The notes beneath the pieces were generated by a model, which saw only the letters and a program-made list of their open reading frames with translations, was not told the origin of the DNA and ran no database searches. From Pseudomonas sp. RIT-562 (GTDB lineage: Bacteria > Pseudomonadota > Gammaproteobacteria > Pseudomonadales > Pseudomonadaceae): a DNA stretch of 64,000 bases. Positions within the stretch are counted from its first letter, which is position 1, and each line of letters starts with the position of its first letter. Shown here piece after piece: positions 40,516 to 48,247 of this stretch. A program made the position numbers and the translations under genes. The DNA lies in the NCBI RefSeq assembly GCF_026241895.1, contig NZ_JAPJIV010000022.1, positions 59,200-123,199 on the forward strand, read 5' to 3'.

Positions 40516-40986
40516 ATGAGAAGCACCGATCCGCTGGACTCCTTCAACCTGGATCGCTTTATCCAGGCCCAGGACCCGGTGTTCGACCACGTGCTCGAAG
40601 AACTGCGTGCCGGCTGCAAGCGCCGGCACTGGATGTGGTTCATCTTTCCGCAGATCGCCGGGCTCGGCGGCAGCGAAATGTCGCGGCACTTCGCTATTCA
40701 ATCTGCTGCAGAGGCTGCGGCCTATCTGGCCCATCCACTGCTGGGTCCACGCCTGCGAACTTGCACTCAATTAGTGCTCAATACCCGGCATCGGTCGATC
40801 ACTGATATTTTCGGTCATCCGGACAACCTCAAGTTTCACTCCTCGATGACCCTGTTTGCCCAGTTCAGCTCCCCCGACAGCGTGTACCACCAAGCCCTGA
40901 ACCGTTATCACCACGGGATCCAGGACGAGTGGACCCTGTCGTTGCTTGACTCAAAACAGGCCCAGCTGCCCACCAATGAGGGTTGA
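40516..40986 (+). CDS. DUF1810 family protein
   Basis: 156 residues from MRSTDPLDSFNLDRF. The family pattern is clear: RFIQAQDPVFDHVLEELRAG, then KRRHWMWFIFPQIAGLG and SMTLFAQF. The fold is small and helical, of unknown function, with a possible ADP-ribose or NAD link reported for relatives only. It runs 36 bases past the polB stop on the opposite strand (40951-40986), so the two genes overlap tail to tail. Confidence 0.88.
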   Translation: MRSTDPLDSFNLDRFIQAQDPVFDHVLEELRAGCKRRHWMWFIFPQIAGLGGSEMSRHFAIQSAAEAAAYLAHPLLGPRLRTCTQLVLNTRHRSITDIFGHPDNLKFHSSMTLFAQFSSPDSVYHQALNRYHHGIQDEWTLSLLDSKQAQLPTNEG

Positions 40987-43311
40987 AAAGTCATCGTGAA
41001 CAAACGGCAGGATGGCGTCCGCTATCGGTTGCAGCTGCCGGGTGACGTAATGGTCGTAGTCGATGGGCGCGCTGCGCACCTCCAGCGGTTCTGGTCCGGC
41101 GACAGTGATCAGGTAACTGATCCAGCCGCCATTCTGGTATTGCCGAGGCCGGCCCTGCTGGTCGTTATAGTCATCGGCGATGCGCGCAGCCCGCACATGA
41201 GGTGGGACGTTGCGCTCATAGTCGTCGAGGGTGCGGCGCAGGCGCTTGCGATAAACCAGGCGCTCGTCGAATTCGCCGGCCAAGGTCTTGCGCACGTAGT
41301 CGCGCACATAATCCTGATACGGCTTGCGGTGGAAAATCAGCGAGTAGAGTTCCTGCTGGAACTGCCGCGCCAGCAGCGACCAGTCGGTACGCACCGCTTC
41401 CAGACCTTTATAAACCATCTCGTCGCTACCATCGGCACGGCGCACCAGTCCTGCATAACGCTTTTTACTGCCCTCCTCCGCACCGCGAATGGTCGGCATG
41501 AGAAAGCGTGTGTAGTGGGTTTCATACTGCAGTTCGAGCGCGCTTTGCAGCCCGTATTGCTGCTGCACGTGGTCACGCCACCACTGATTCACGTGATCGA
41601 CCAGGCCACGGCCGATCTGCGTGGCTTCTTCCTGGCCATGGGCGCGACGCAGCCAGACGAAGGTCGAGTCGGTGTCGCCATAAATTACCGTGTGCCCCTG
41701 CGCTTCGATCAGCTGCCGAGTGCGCAGCATGATTTCGTGCCCGCGCAAGGTGATCGACGACGCCAGGCGTGTGTCGAAGAACCGGCAGCCGCTGGATCCG
41801 AGCACGCCGTAGAAGGCGTTCATGATGATCTTCAGGGCCTGGGACAATGGGGCGTTATGCTCGCGCTTGGCGGTTTCCCGACCTTCGGCGACCCGCGAGA
41901 CAATCGCTGGCAGGCAATGCCGGGTCCGGGAAAATCGCGCGCCGCGAAAACCCGGCACCGAGTCCTGGTCGTCAGGGTGCTTGAGCCCTTCAATCAGGCC
42001 AACCGGGTCAATCAGGAATGTGCGGATGATCGAGGGATACAGGCTCTTGTAGTCGAGCACCAGCACCGACTCGTAGAGCCCGGGTTGCGAATCCATGACA
42101 AAACCACCGGGGCTCGCCTCCGGTGGTCGGCCACCCAGGTTCGGCGCGACAAAACCCTGGCGATGCATCAGCGGCATGTAGAGGTGAGTGAAAGCCGCTA
42201 CCGAGCCACCGCTGCGGTCCGCTGGTAAACCGGTGACGCTGGCGCGCTCGAGCAGGAAGGTCAGCAGTTCGGTCTTGGCGAAGATCCGCGTGACCAGCTC
42301 GCAGTCCTTGAGGTTGTATTTGGCCAGGGCCGGCTTGTCCTCGGCGAACATGCGATTGATTTCGTCCATGCGCTGGTAGGGCGTGCTGATCGCCTTGCCC
42401 TCGCCCAGCAGGGTCTGGGCGACGTTTTCCAGGCTGAACGAGGGGAAACTCCAGGTCGCCGAACGCAGGGATTCGATGCCATCGATGATCAAACGGCCGG
42501 CCGCGGCAGCGAAATAATGATTGCGGCTGCCATGTTCGCGCCACTGCATCTCTTCGCCGCCACGCCCCAACTTGAGCGGCACCGCCAGGCGCCGAGCATG
42601 TTCGTGCAACACCCGCAGGTCGAACTGCACGACGTTCCAGCCAATGATCGCGTCGGGGTCGAAACGGGCGAACCACTCGTTGAGTTTTTTCAGCAAAAGA
42701 GTGCGCGAATCGCAGTATTCCAGCTGGAAATCCACCGCGCTGTCGTCACCGTTCGGTGGGCCGAGCATGTACACCTGACGCTCGCCGCAGCCTTCCAGCG
42801 CAATCGAATACAGCTCGCCGCGGGCAGTGGTTTCAATGTCCAGGGACACCAGCCTGAGTGTTGGCCGGTAGGCGGGATCGGCTTTCATCTGCGCATCGAG
42901 CACCAGGCCATCGGCATTCGGTGTGCCACCGAACACCACCGGTGCGGTGATGAAGCGCTCCATCATGTAGCGTTCCGGTGGCCGTACATCGGCTTCGAAC
43001 ATTTCGACACCGGCCTTGCGCAGCGCGGTTTCCAGGCGGATCAACTGGCCGTGCTGCTGGCAATACAGGCCGAGCACCGGACGATGTTCAAAGTCCAGCA
43101 GGGCCAGGGGCCGCAGCTCGACATTTTTTTCATCCTGAAGCAGCTGTTCCGCGCGCTCGCGCTGCTCTGCGGGAATGAACGCAACCGACGGTTGATGGGG
43201 CAGGCGAATGCACCGGGGTCCGTTATCGGTTGCCAGCCAAAACTCGACTTCCGTACCGGCCGGGGTGTCGCGCCAATGCCGGGTCAGGACAAAACCCTGC
43301 TGTAGATCCAC
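40951..43311 (-). CDS. polB: DNA polymerase II (family B)
   Basis: 786 residues, as in E. coli Pol II (783), starting with GTG at 43311. Proofreading exonuclease motif I DIETTARGEL and exonuclease motif II NVVQFDLRVL are present, as are polymerase motif A DYKSLYPSII, motif B around LKIIMNAFYGVLGS, motif C YGDTDSTF, and KKRYAG. Pol II helps restart replication and bypass damage under SOS control. No clear LexA site was found in the short upstream region I read. Complete and apparently active. Confidence 0.97.
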   Translation of the reverse strand: MDLQQGFVLTRHWRDTPAGTEVEFWLATDNGPRCIRLPHQPSVAFIPAEQRERAEQLLQDEKNVELRPLALLDFEHRPVLGLYCQQHGQLIRLETALRKAGVEMFEADVRPPERYMMERFITAPVVFGGTPNADGLVLDAQMKADPAYRPTLRLVSLDIETTARGELYSIALEGCGERQVYMLGPPNGDDSAVDFQLEYCDSRTLLLKKLNEWFARFDPDAIIGWNVVQFDLRVLHEHARRLAVPLKLGRGGEEMQWREHGSRNHYFAAAAGRLIIDGIESLRSATWSFPSFSLENVAQTLLGEGKAISTPYQRMDEINRMFAEDKPALAKYNLKDCELVTRIFAKTELLTFLLERASVTGLPADRSGGSVAAFTHLYMPLMHRQGFVAPNLGGRPPEASPGGFVMDSQPGLYESVLVLDYKSLYPSIIRTFLIDPVGLIEGLKHPDDQDSVPGFRGARFSRTRHCLPAIVSRVAEGRETAKREHNAPLSQALKIIMNAFYGVLGSSGCRFFDTRLASSITLRGHEIMLRTRQLIEAQGHTVIYGDTDSTFVWLRRAHGQEEATQIGRGLVDHVNQWWRDHVQQQYGLQSALELQYETHYTRFLMPTIRGAEEGSKKRYAGLVRRADGSDEMVYKGLEAVRTDWSLLARQFQQELYSLIFHRKPYQDYVRDYVRKTLAGEFDERLVYRKRLRRTLDDYERNVPPHVRAARIADDYNDQQGRPRQYQNGGWISYLITVAGPEPLEVRSAPIDYDHYVTRQLQPIADAILPFVHDDFSTLIGGQLGLF

Positions 43312-43359
43312 CAGTACAACCTCGATAACTGTTCAGAAGGGGATTCTACGCGCATCTCT

Positions 43360-43505
43360 GTAGCAGCTGCCGAGCCTGAGAGGCTGCGTTCGGCTGCGCA
43401 GCAGTCGCAAAACCGGCGAACGCGGCATATCTGGCCCACCGCGCGGCCAGGATTGACGACTGCTACGCAGCCGAACGCAGACTCGCCAGCTCGACAGCTG
43501 CTACG
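43360..43505. repeat. Long REP doublet (REPIN)
   Basis: Lies in the 325-base gap between polB and the CBS gene, which holds no other feature I can support. Outer arms TGTAGCAGCTG / CAGCTGCTACG, inner arms CTGCGTTCGGCTGCG / CGCAGCCGAACGCAG with CAGCAGTCG / CGACTGCTA. A third sequence family, distinct from the GTAGGAGC type. Confidence 0.75.
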
Positions 43506-43636
43506 GGTTTAGCGCTGAATCTGCAGAAAATTTGGCAAAATGGCGTTTTTTGCATCATATCCGCCGCTTTGCGCCTTGCCCTCGGCGCCCGGGTCTATGA
43601 TTCTTCTAGGACAACGACAACACCAGAGTACCCACC

Positions 43637-44077
43637 ATGAAGACCGTCGCCCAACTGCTCAAGTTGAAAGATCAGAAGAATCAGGAAGTGCACCAGATCA
43701 AGCCCGACCACATGGTGCTGGAAGCGCTGATGAAGATGGCCGAAAAGAACGTCGGTGCCTTGCTGGTAGTGGAAGACGACCGGGTCGTGGGGATCATCAG
43801 CGAACGCGATTACGCGCGCAAACTGGTGCTGCATGGTCGATCTTCGGTCGGGACGCCGGTGCGCGACATCATGGTGGCGAATGTAATCACCGTGGACACC
43901 CACCAGACCGTCGACACCTGCCTGGGCATCATGTCTGACAAACGCCTGCGTCACTTGCCCGTGGTCGAGAATGGCAAGCTGATTGGCCTGCTGTCGATCG
44001 GCGACCTGGTCAAGGAAGCCATTGCCGAACAGGCCGAGCTAATTCGGCAACTGGAGCAGTACATTCGCGGCGAATAA
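43637..44077 (+). CDS. CBS-domain pair protein
   Basis: 146 residues, two CBS domains in tandem (about 10-65 and 73-130: VGALLVVEDDRVVGIISERDYAR and LRHLPVVENGKLIGLLSIGDLVK). Stand-alone CBS pairs bind adenosine nucleotides and often sense energy charge. No catalytic domain. A C-terminal helix (EAIAEQAELIRQLEQYIRG) follows. It lies alone between a REPIN and the GST gene. Confidence 0.92.
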   Translation: MKTVAQLLKLKDQKNQEVHQIKPDHMVLEALMKMAEKNVGALLVVEDDRVVGIISERDYARKLVLHGRSSVGTPVRDIMVANVITVDTHQTVDTCLGIMSDKRLRHLPVVENGKLIGLLSIGDLVKEAIAEQAELIRQLEQYIRGE

Positions 44078-44094
44078 TCGCAGCCTGATGATTC

Positions 44095-44718
44095 TCAGCC
44101 CGGCCAATGCCGGGCAAACACCGGTGCCAATGTCGGGTGCCGGTCGATTCGCTCCAGCCACGCATAAAACCCCGGCCGGGCGCCGCGCAGGTGTTCGCGG
44201 CTGCCCGCCCAGCGGCTCACGACGGCGGCCAGCACATCCAACGCCCCCGGTGCTTCGTCGCCCAGGTACAGCTCGCCGGAAAACTGGTCGGCGAATACTT
44301 CCCAACTCCAGTGCAAACGCTGGCGGGCCCCAGCCATGAGGTTCTGCCGGGAGGACTCATCAGCCTCGGCCAGCCAGCGCTCGGGGTAGTCGATGATGCC
44401 GATCGCTGCGTAGCAATTGCTGACGATGAACGCCAGGCCGCGAATGGCCTGGTCGCGCTCGGCGACTTCGTCCGGCAGCAGGTTCGACTTGGGGAACGTC
44501 AGCCCCAGGTGGATGAGGATCGCTGCGCTTTCGGTCAGGATGCCGCCGTCGGGCAGCTGCAGGGTTGGAATCTGCTTCAGCGGGTTGAGTTTCTCCAGGG
44601 CCTTGGCTGACTCCGCAGAAGCCTCGACATCGATAAAGCGATAAGGGATCTCGCACAGTTCCAACGCCGCCTCAATCGCCGCAGCGCCGGAGTTCTTGTG
44701 TCCGTAGAGCTGGTACAT
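44095..44718 (-). CDS. Glutathione S-transferase family protein
   Basis: 207 residues from MYQLYGHKNSGA; AAGGAGGT precedes the ATG at 44718. Thioredoxin-like N-domain with the cis-Pro site QIPTLQLPDG and GILTESAAI for glutathione contact; helical C-domain. The first catalytic segment (YGHKNSGAAAIEAAL) has Ser10 and Asn9 as possible glutathione-activating residues. Conjugates glutathione to electrophiles in the cytoplasm, or is an isomerase; substrate unknown. Confidence 0.88.
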   Translation of the reverse strand: MYQLYGHKNSGAAAIEAALELCEIPYRFIDVEASAESAKALEKLNPLKQIPTLQLPDGGILTESAAILIHLGLTFPKSNLLPDEVAERDQAIRGLAFIVSNCYAAIGIIDYPERWLAEADESSRQNLMAGARQRLHWSWEVFADQFSGELYLGDEAPGALDVLAAVVSRWAGSREHLRGARPGFYAWLERIDRHPTLAPVFARHWPG

Positions 44719-44875
44719 ACACACCTCCTTTGCAGTTCTCTCTTTGTAGCAGCTGACTCTGGTCCTGCGGGAAAATTTCTTTTTTCGCTCCTGCATCCAA
44801 ATCGCCCCGTGGCGGGTAGTACCTGTAGCAGCCCTGATGCTGCACAGCGCATTACTCATTTTCGGAGAGCTATCG

Positions 44876-45397
44876 ATGAACGCCAAACAGCTGATGTGCC
44901 TTGCCGGTTTGCTTGCGACCACCCCCGCCGCCTTCGCCCAGGCGGGCCTGCCCGACAGCATCAAGGTGCCCGAGGGGCACAAGGTGGCCATGGAAACCAC
45001 CGGGGTCGGCGAAATCACTTATGAGTGCCGCGACAAGGCTAACGCCGCCGGCATGACCGAATGGGTGTTCGTCGGCCCCAAAGCGGTGCTCAACGATCGC
45101 AGCGGTAAACAGGTCGGCACTTATTTCGGCCCGCCAGCCACCTGGCAGGCGCAGGACGGTTCGAAAGTCACCGGCACCCAACTGGCCGTGGCGCCATCGA
45201 CACCGGGCAACCTGCCCTATCAATTGGTCAAAGCCAACCCGGCCGAAGGCAAGGGCGCGATGAACGGCGTCAGCTACATCCAGCGCGTGGCGCTCAAGGG
45301 CGGCGTGGCGCCGGGAACTGAATGCACAGCCGCCAACAAGGGCAAGCAGGAAGTGGTGAAGTATCAGGCGGATTACATCTTCTGGGCGGCGAGCTGA
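44876..45397 (+). CDS. DUF3455 exported protein
   Basis: 173 residues from MNAKQLMCLAGLL (ATG at 44876, GGAGAG upstream). Signal peptide to ~residue 22 (AAFAQAG). The mature part matches DUF3455: VPEGHKVAMETTGVGEITYECR, then WVFVGPKAVLNDRSG, TYFGPPATWQAQDGSKVTG, and GKQEVVKYQADYIFWAA. Two Cys (in YECR and TECT) may pair in the periplasm. It precedes an ECF sigma and an anti-sigma gene in the same direction, suggesting one stress module. Function unknown. Confidence 0.85.
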   Translation: MNAKQLMCLAGLLATTPAAFAQAGLPDSIKVPEGHKVAMETTGVGEITYECRDKANAAGMTEWVFVGPKAVLNDRSGKQVGTYFGPPATWQAQDGSKVTGTQLAVAPSTPGNLPYQLVKANPAEGKGAMNGVSYIQRVALKGGVAPGTECTAANKGKQEVVKYQADYIFWAAS

Positions 45398-45412
45398 TCC
45401 CGCTGCAGTACC

Positions 45413-45480
45413 GGTAGGAGCCCAGCTTGCTGGCGATGGCGTCGCGAAGATCGCCATCGCCAACCGCCAGGCTCCTACAG
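45413..45480. repeat. REP doublet (REPIN)
   Basis: GTAGGAGCC ... GGCTCCTAC outer arms with AGCTTGCTGGCGATGGCG / CGCCATCGCC as inner arms. It lies between the DUF3455 and ECF sigma genes. Confidence 0.8.
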
Positions 45481-45534
45481 AGTCTGTGTTTGTTTGCTAG
45501 ATTGCACTCCAGGTCCCATCAACGGCTGAGCACA

Positions 45535-46062
45535 GTGTCCTTGCCCGAACCTCTATTCGATTACGAAGCTCACCTGGCCGCCTGCGGACGTGGCGAGCAG
45601 CAGGCGTTGCGGGCGCTGTACCTGCAGGAGAGCCCGCGCCTGCTGGGCGTAGCCAAACGCCTGGTACGCGACACGGCGCTGGCCGAAGATATCGTCCACG
45701 ACGCCTTCCTGAAAATCTGGCACGGCGCCGCGCGCTTCGATCCGGCGCGAGGTTCGGCGCGGGGCTGGATGTATAGCGTGACCCGGCACCTGGCGCTGAA
45801 TTTCCTGCGTGACCATAGTCGCGAAAGCCATGACGAAATCGACCTGCCAGACGTTACCCTGGAGCTCGACGACCAGCACGACTGCGGGCGCATCCATCAT
45901 TGCCTGGAACAACTGGAACCGGCCCGGCGCAGTTGCATCGTGCATGCCTACGTCGACGGTTATTCCCACGCCGAGATATCACTCAAGCTCGGCACCCCGC
46001 TGGGCACAGTCAAGGCCTGGATCAAACGCAGCCTGACGGCATTGCGGGAGTGCATGGGATGA
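45535..46062 (+). CDS. ECF-type RNA polymerase sigma factor
   Basis: 175 residues from the GTG at 45535 (a TTG at 45541 is possible; no strong ribosome site). Region 2: YLQESPRLLGVAKRLVRDTALAEDIVHDAFLKIW; region 4: YSHAEISLKLGTPLGTVKAWIKRSL. It belongs to the RpoE/SigK-like ECF group. It overlaps the anti-sigma gene start by ATGA, so the pair is translated together. It directs transcription of a stress or envelope regulon; the trigger is not shown. Confidence 0.92.
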   Translation: MSLPEPLFDYEAHLAACGRGEQQALRALYLQESPRLLGVAKRLVRDTALAEDIVHDAFLKIWHGAARFDPARGSARGWMYSVTRHLALNFLRDHSRESHDEIDLPDVTLELDDQHDCGRIHHCLEQLEPARRSCIVHAYVDGYSHAEISLKLGTPLGTVKAWIKRSLTALRECMG

Positions 46063-46769
46063 TCAGCAGACCTTCCAACGAAACCGCGCAAGAGCGCGAC
46101 GAACTGGCCAGTGAGTATGTGCTGGGCACGCTTTCGGCTGAGCTGCGAGAGCAAGTCCGGCTGCGCCTGCAGGACGACGCAGATTTGCGCACGGCGGTCG
46201 ACAGCTGGGAGCGCCGCCTGCTCGGCTTGACCGATCTGGTTGAGCCAACGCCGCCCTCGGCCCAGCTGTGGCCGCGGATCGAACGCAGCGTGCAGGCCCT
46301 GCAAGCCAAACCCGCAGCGCGTGCGCCATCCTGGTGGAACCTGCTGCCGTTATGGCGCGGGCTGGCCGGAGCCGGGCTGGCCGCCAGCCTGCTGCTCGGC
46401 GCCTTGCTGCTGACCCAGACCACGGCCAAGCCGACCTATCTGGTGGTGTTGGTCGGCCCTCAGGACAAGGCGCCGGGCTGGGTGATCCAGGCCAGCAACC
46501 CACGGGAAATCCAGCTGATCCCGCTGGGGGTAGTGGAAGTTCCCGCCGACAAGGCGCTGGAATTCTGGACCAAGGCCGACGGCTGGCAAGGGCCGGTGTC
46601 CCTGGGCCTGGTCAAGCCGGGACAAACCCTGTCGGTGCCGCTGGATAAACTGCCGCCCTTGGTGCCAGACCAGTTGTTCGAGCTGACCCTGGAGAACCCC
46701 AATGGCTCGCCGATCGGCAAACCGACCGGGCCGATCCAGTTTATTGGCCGGGCGGTTAAAGTGATTTGA
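46059..46769 (+). CDS. Membrane anti-sigma factor (RskA type)
   Basis: 236 residues. N-terminal ~80 residues form the sigma-binding anti-sigma domain (ELASEYVLGTLSAELREQV), without the His-Cys-Cys zinc motif. A single helix at ~99-120 (RGLAGAGLAASLLLGALLL) spans the inner membrane. The C-terminal RskA periplasmic domain reads VVLVGPQDKAPGWVIQ and SVPLDKLPPL. It holds the ECF sigma inactive until an envelope signal frees it, by analogy with RskA. ATGA overlap with the sigma gene. Confidence 0.9.
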   Translation: MISRPSNETAQERDELASEYVLGTLSAELREQVRLRLQDDADLRTAVDSWERRLLGLTDLVEPTPPSAQLWPRIERSVQALQAKPAARAPSWWNLLPLWRGLAGAGLAASLLLGALLLTQTTAKPTYLVVLVGPQDKAPGWVIQASNPREIQLIPLGVVEVPADKALEFWTKADGWQGPVSLGLVKPGQTLSVPLDKLPPLVPDQLFELTLENPNGSPIGKPTGPIQFIGRAVKVI

Positions 46770-46807
46770 CGCGGATAGTCCGGGCAGTCTGATGCAAACA
46801 CCCGGCC

Positions 46808-46901
46808 CTGTGGGAGCGGGCTTGCTCGCGAAGGCGATGGGTCAGGCACCCCACATGCTGTGAATGGAATATCGCCTTCGCGAGCAAGCCCGCTCCCACA
46901 A
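46808..46901. repeat. REP doublet (REPIN), 30-bp perfect arms
   Basis: Left arm TGTGGGAGCGGGCTTGCTCG plus CGAAGGCGAT at 46810-46839; right arm 46871-46900 is its exact complement. Outermost context CCTG / CAAAGG. The loop is 31 bases. Confidence 0.92.
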
Positions 46902-46914
46902 AGGCTAGCCGCAT

Positions 46915-48006
46915 TCACCGTGCCCGGGCCATGCACCGCTGATAACGCTCATCCACCCGCTTGGCAAACCAGGCGGTAGTCAGTTTTCGAGTGATTTTCG
47001 GGCTCTGCAGCACAATCCCCGGCAACACCGCACGGGGCAATGACCGGCCTTCGGCCTGCTCTGCCAACTCGAACACCCGCCGATAAAGTTTCGTCTCCTC
47101 GAACTCCAGGCTCTTGCCCTTCTCCAGTTGATCGCGGATGGTCGGATTACGCATGTCCAGCTGCTTGCCCAAACTGCGCACCGCCAGCTCGGTGGTGCCG
47201 GGCATGATCGCGTCGTAACGCACCAAGTCACCGTCCAGCGCCAGCGGGATGCCCGAAGCACGGCTGACGGCGTTCTGGAACGCGGCATTGCGGCTGGCGT
47301 ACCAGCCGGCGTTGAAGTCGGCGAAGCGGTAAAGCGGTTGCTGGTAGCTCACCGGGTAACCCAGCAGGTGGGCGATACCGAAATACATGCCGCCGCGACG
47401 ACTGAACACTTCACGGCGAATCGTCTTGTCGACCGGATAGGGGTAGTCCTGCGCGTGTTGCTCGGCGAAGTCGATGCTGACCTGCATCGGCCCACCGGTA
47501 TGCACCGGGTTGAACCCGGCAAACAGCGTCTGACCCATCGGCACCATGCCGATGAAGTCGTCGAAGATCGCGCTGAGTTCCTTCTCGCTGCGCGCGGCAT
47601 TGAGCCGAGTGCTGTAGCTTTTGCCGTTGGGCGAGTTGACCTGCAGCGCGCCACTGACCAGCAAGCTGGGTATGTGCACTTTGGCGGCCCGGCGGTCGAT
47701 CTCGTCCCGGGCGATCTTGCCCAGCCCTGGTACCGGCGGGTCCACTTGGAAGGTCGACTCCTGCTCGGTGACTGCAAGCACCGAGCACAAGTTTTGCGTA
47801 CTCGGATAAATGCCCTGCGCGGCAAATGCAGCCTGGATGTCCGAGGCCCAGCCTTGGCGATCGACGGTTTTGGCCGGCAGCAGGCGCATCAATTCAGCCT
47901 TGACCTCGGCGGGCTTGCGCGCAGGCGGTTGCGCCGGCCGTTGCGTGGCGCAACCGGCCAGTACCAGCAGAGCGATGATGCTGATGATCAATCGATTGGC
48001 GTGCAT
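46915..48006 (-). CDS. DUF1615 family lipoprotein
   Basis: 363 residues from MHANRLIISIIALL (ATG at 48006; GGAG upstream). Lipobox LLVLAGCAT puts the anchor at Cys19. DUF1615 body: FAAQGIYPSTQNLCSVLAVTEQESTFQVDP, VHTGGPMQVSIDFAEQHA, RRGGMYFGIAHLLGYP and SGIPLALDGDLVRYDA. The EQESTFQVDP segment resembles lysozyme-like catalytic regions, so a muralytic role has been suggested for such proteins; not shown here. Divergent from the TonB receptor. Confidence 0.85.
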   Translation of the reverse strand: MHANRLIISIIALLVLAGCATQRPAQPPARKPAEVKAELMRLLPAKTVDRQGWASDIQAAFAAQGIYPSTQNLCSVLAVTEQESTFQVDPPVPGLGKIARDEIDRRAAKVHIPSLLVSGALQVNSPNGKSYSTRLNAARSEKELSAIFDDFIGMVPMGQTLFAGFNPVHTGGPMQVSIDFAEQHAQDYPYPVDKTIRREVFSRRGGMYFGIAHLLGYPVSYQQPLYRFADFNAGWYASRNAAFQNAVSRASGIPLALDGDLVRYDAIMPGTTELAVRSLGKQLDMRNPTIRDQLEKGKSLEFEETKLYRRVFELAEQAEGRSLPRAVLPGIVLQSPKITRKLTTAWFAKRVDERYQRCMARAR

Positions 48007-48149
48007 GGTGCTCCAGCAGATCCTTGAGACGGTTAACCATACGATCATTGGCATGGCGCAGGCTATGACTCTCACCTCCCCCGACTGTTCCCCGCAGGCT
48101 CCTGGATTAGATTCGCCCCATCATAAGAAACCCATTGCACCGCATGACT

Positions 48150-48199
48150 GGGAACTCCTATCATTCGCGCCTGGAGTCGCATTTGCGCAAGGAGTTCCC
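48150..48199. promoter_or_regulatory. Inverted repeat before the TonB receptor
   Basis: GGGAACTCCT at 48150-48159 and AGGAGTTCCC at 48190-48199 are exact complements, 30 bases apart, ending 48 bases before the receptor ATG. It could be a long 5' hairpin or a spread operator. Confidence 0.45.
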
Positions 48200-48247
48200 G
48201 CGCCGTCCCGATTTATCTCACCTGCGCCGCACCGCCAGGAACGAAAA

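Noticed and set aside
48050..48247. Fur box upstream of the TonB receptor
   Set aside because: Only weak partial matches (CCTATCATTCGC); not enough to call.
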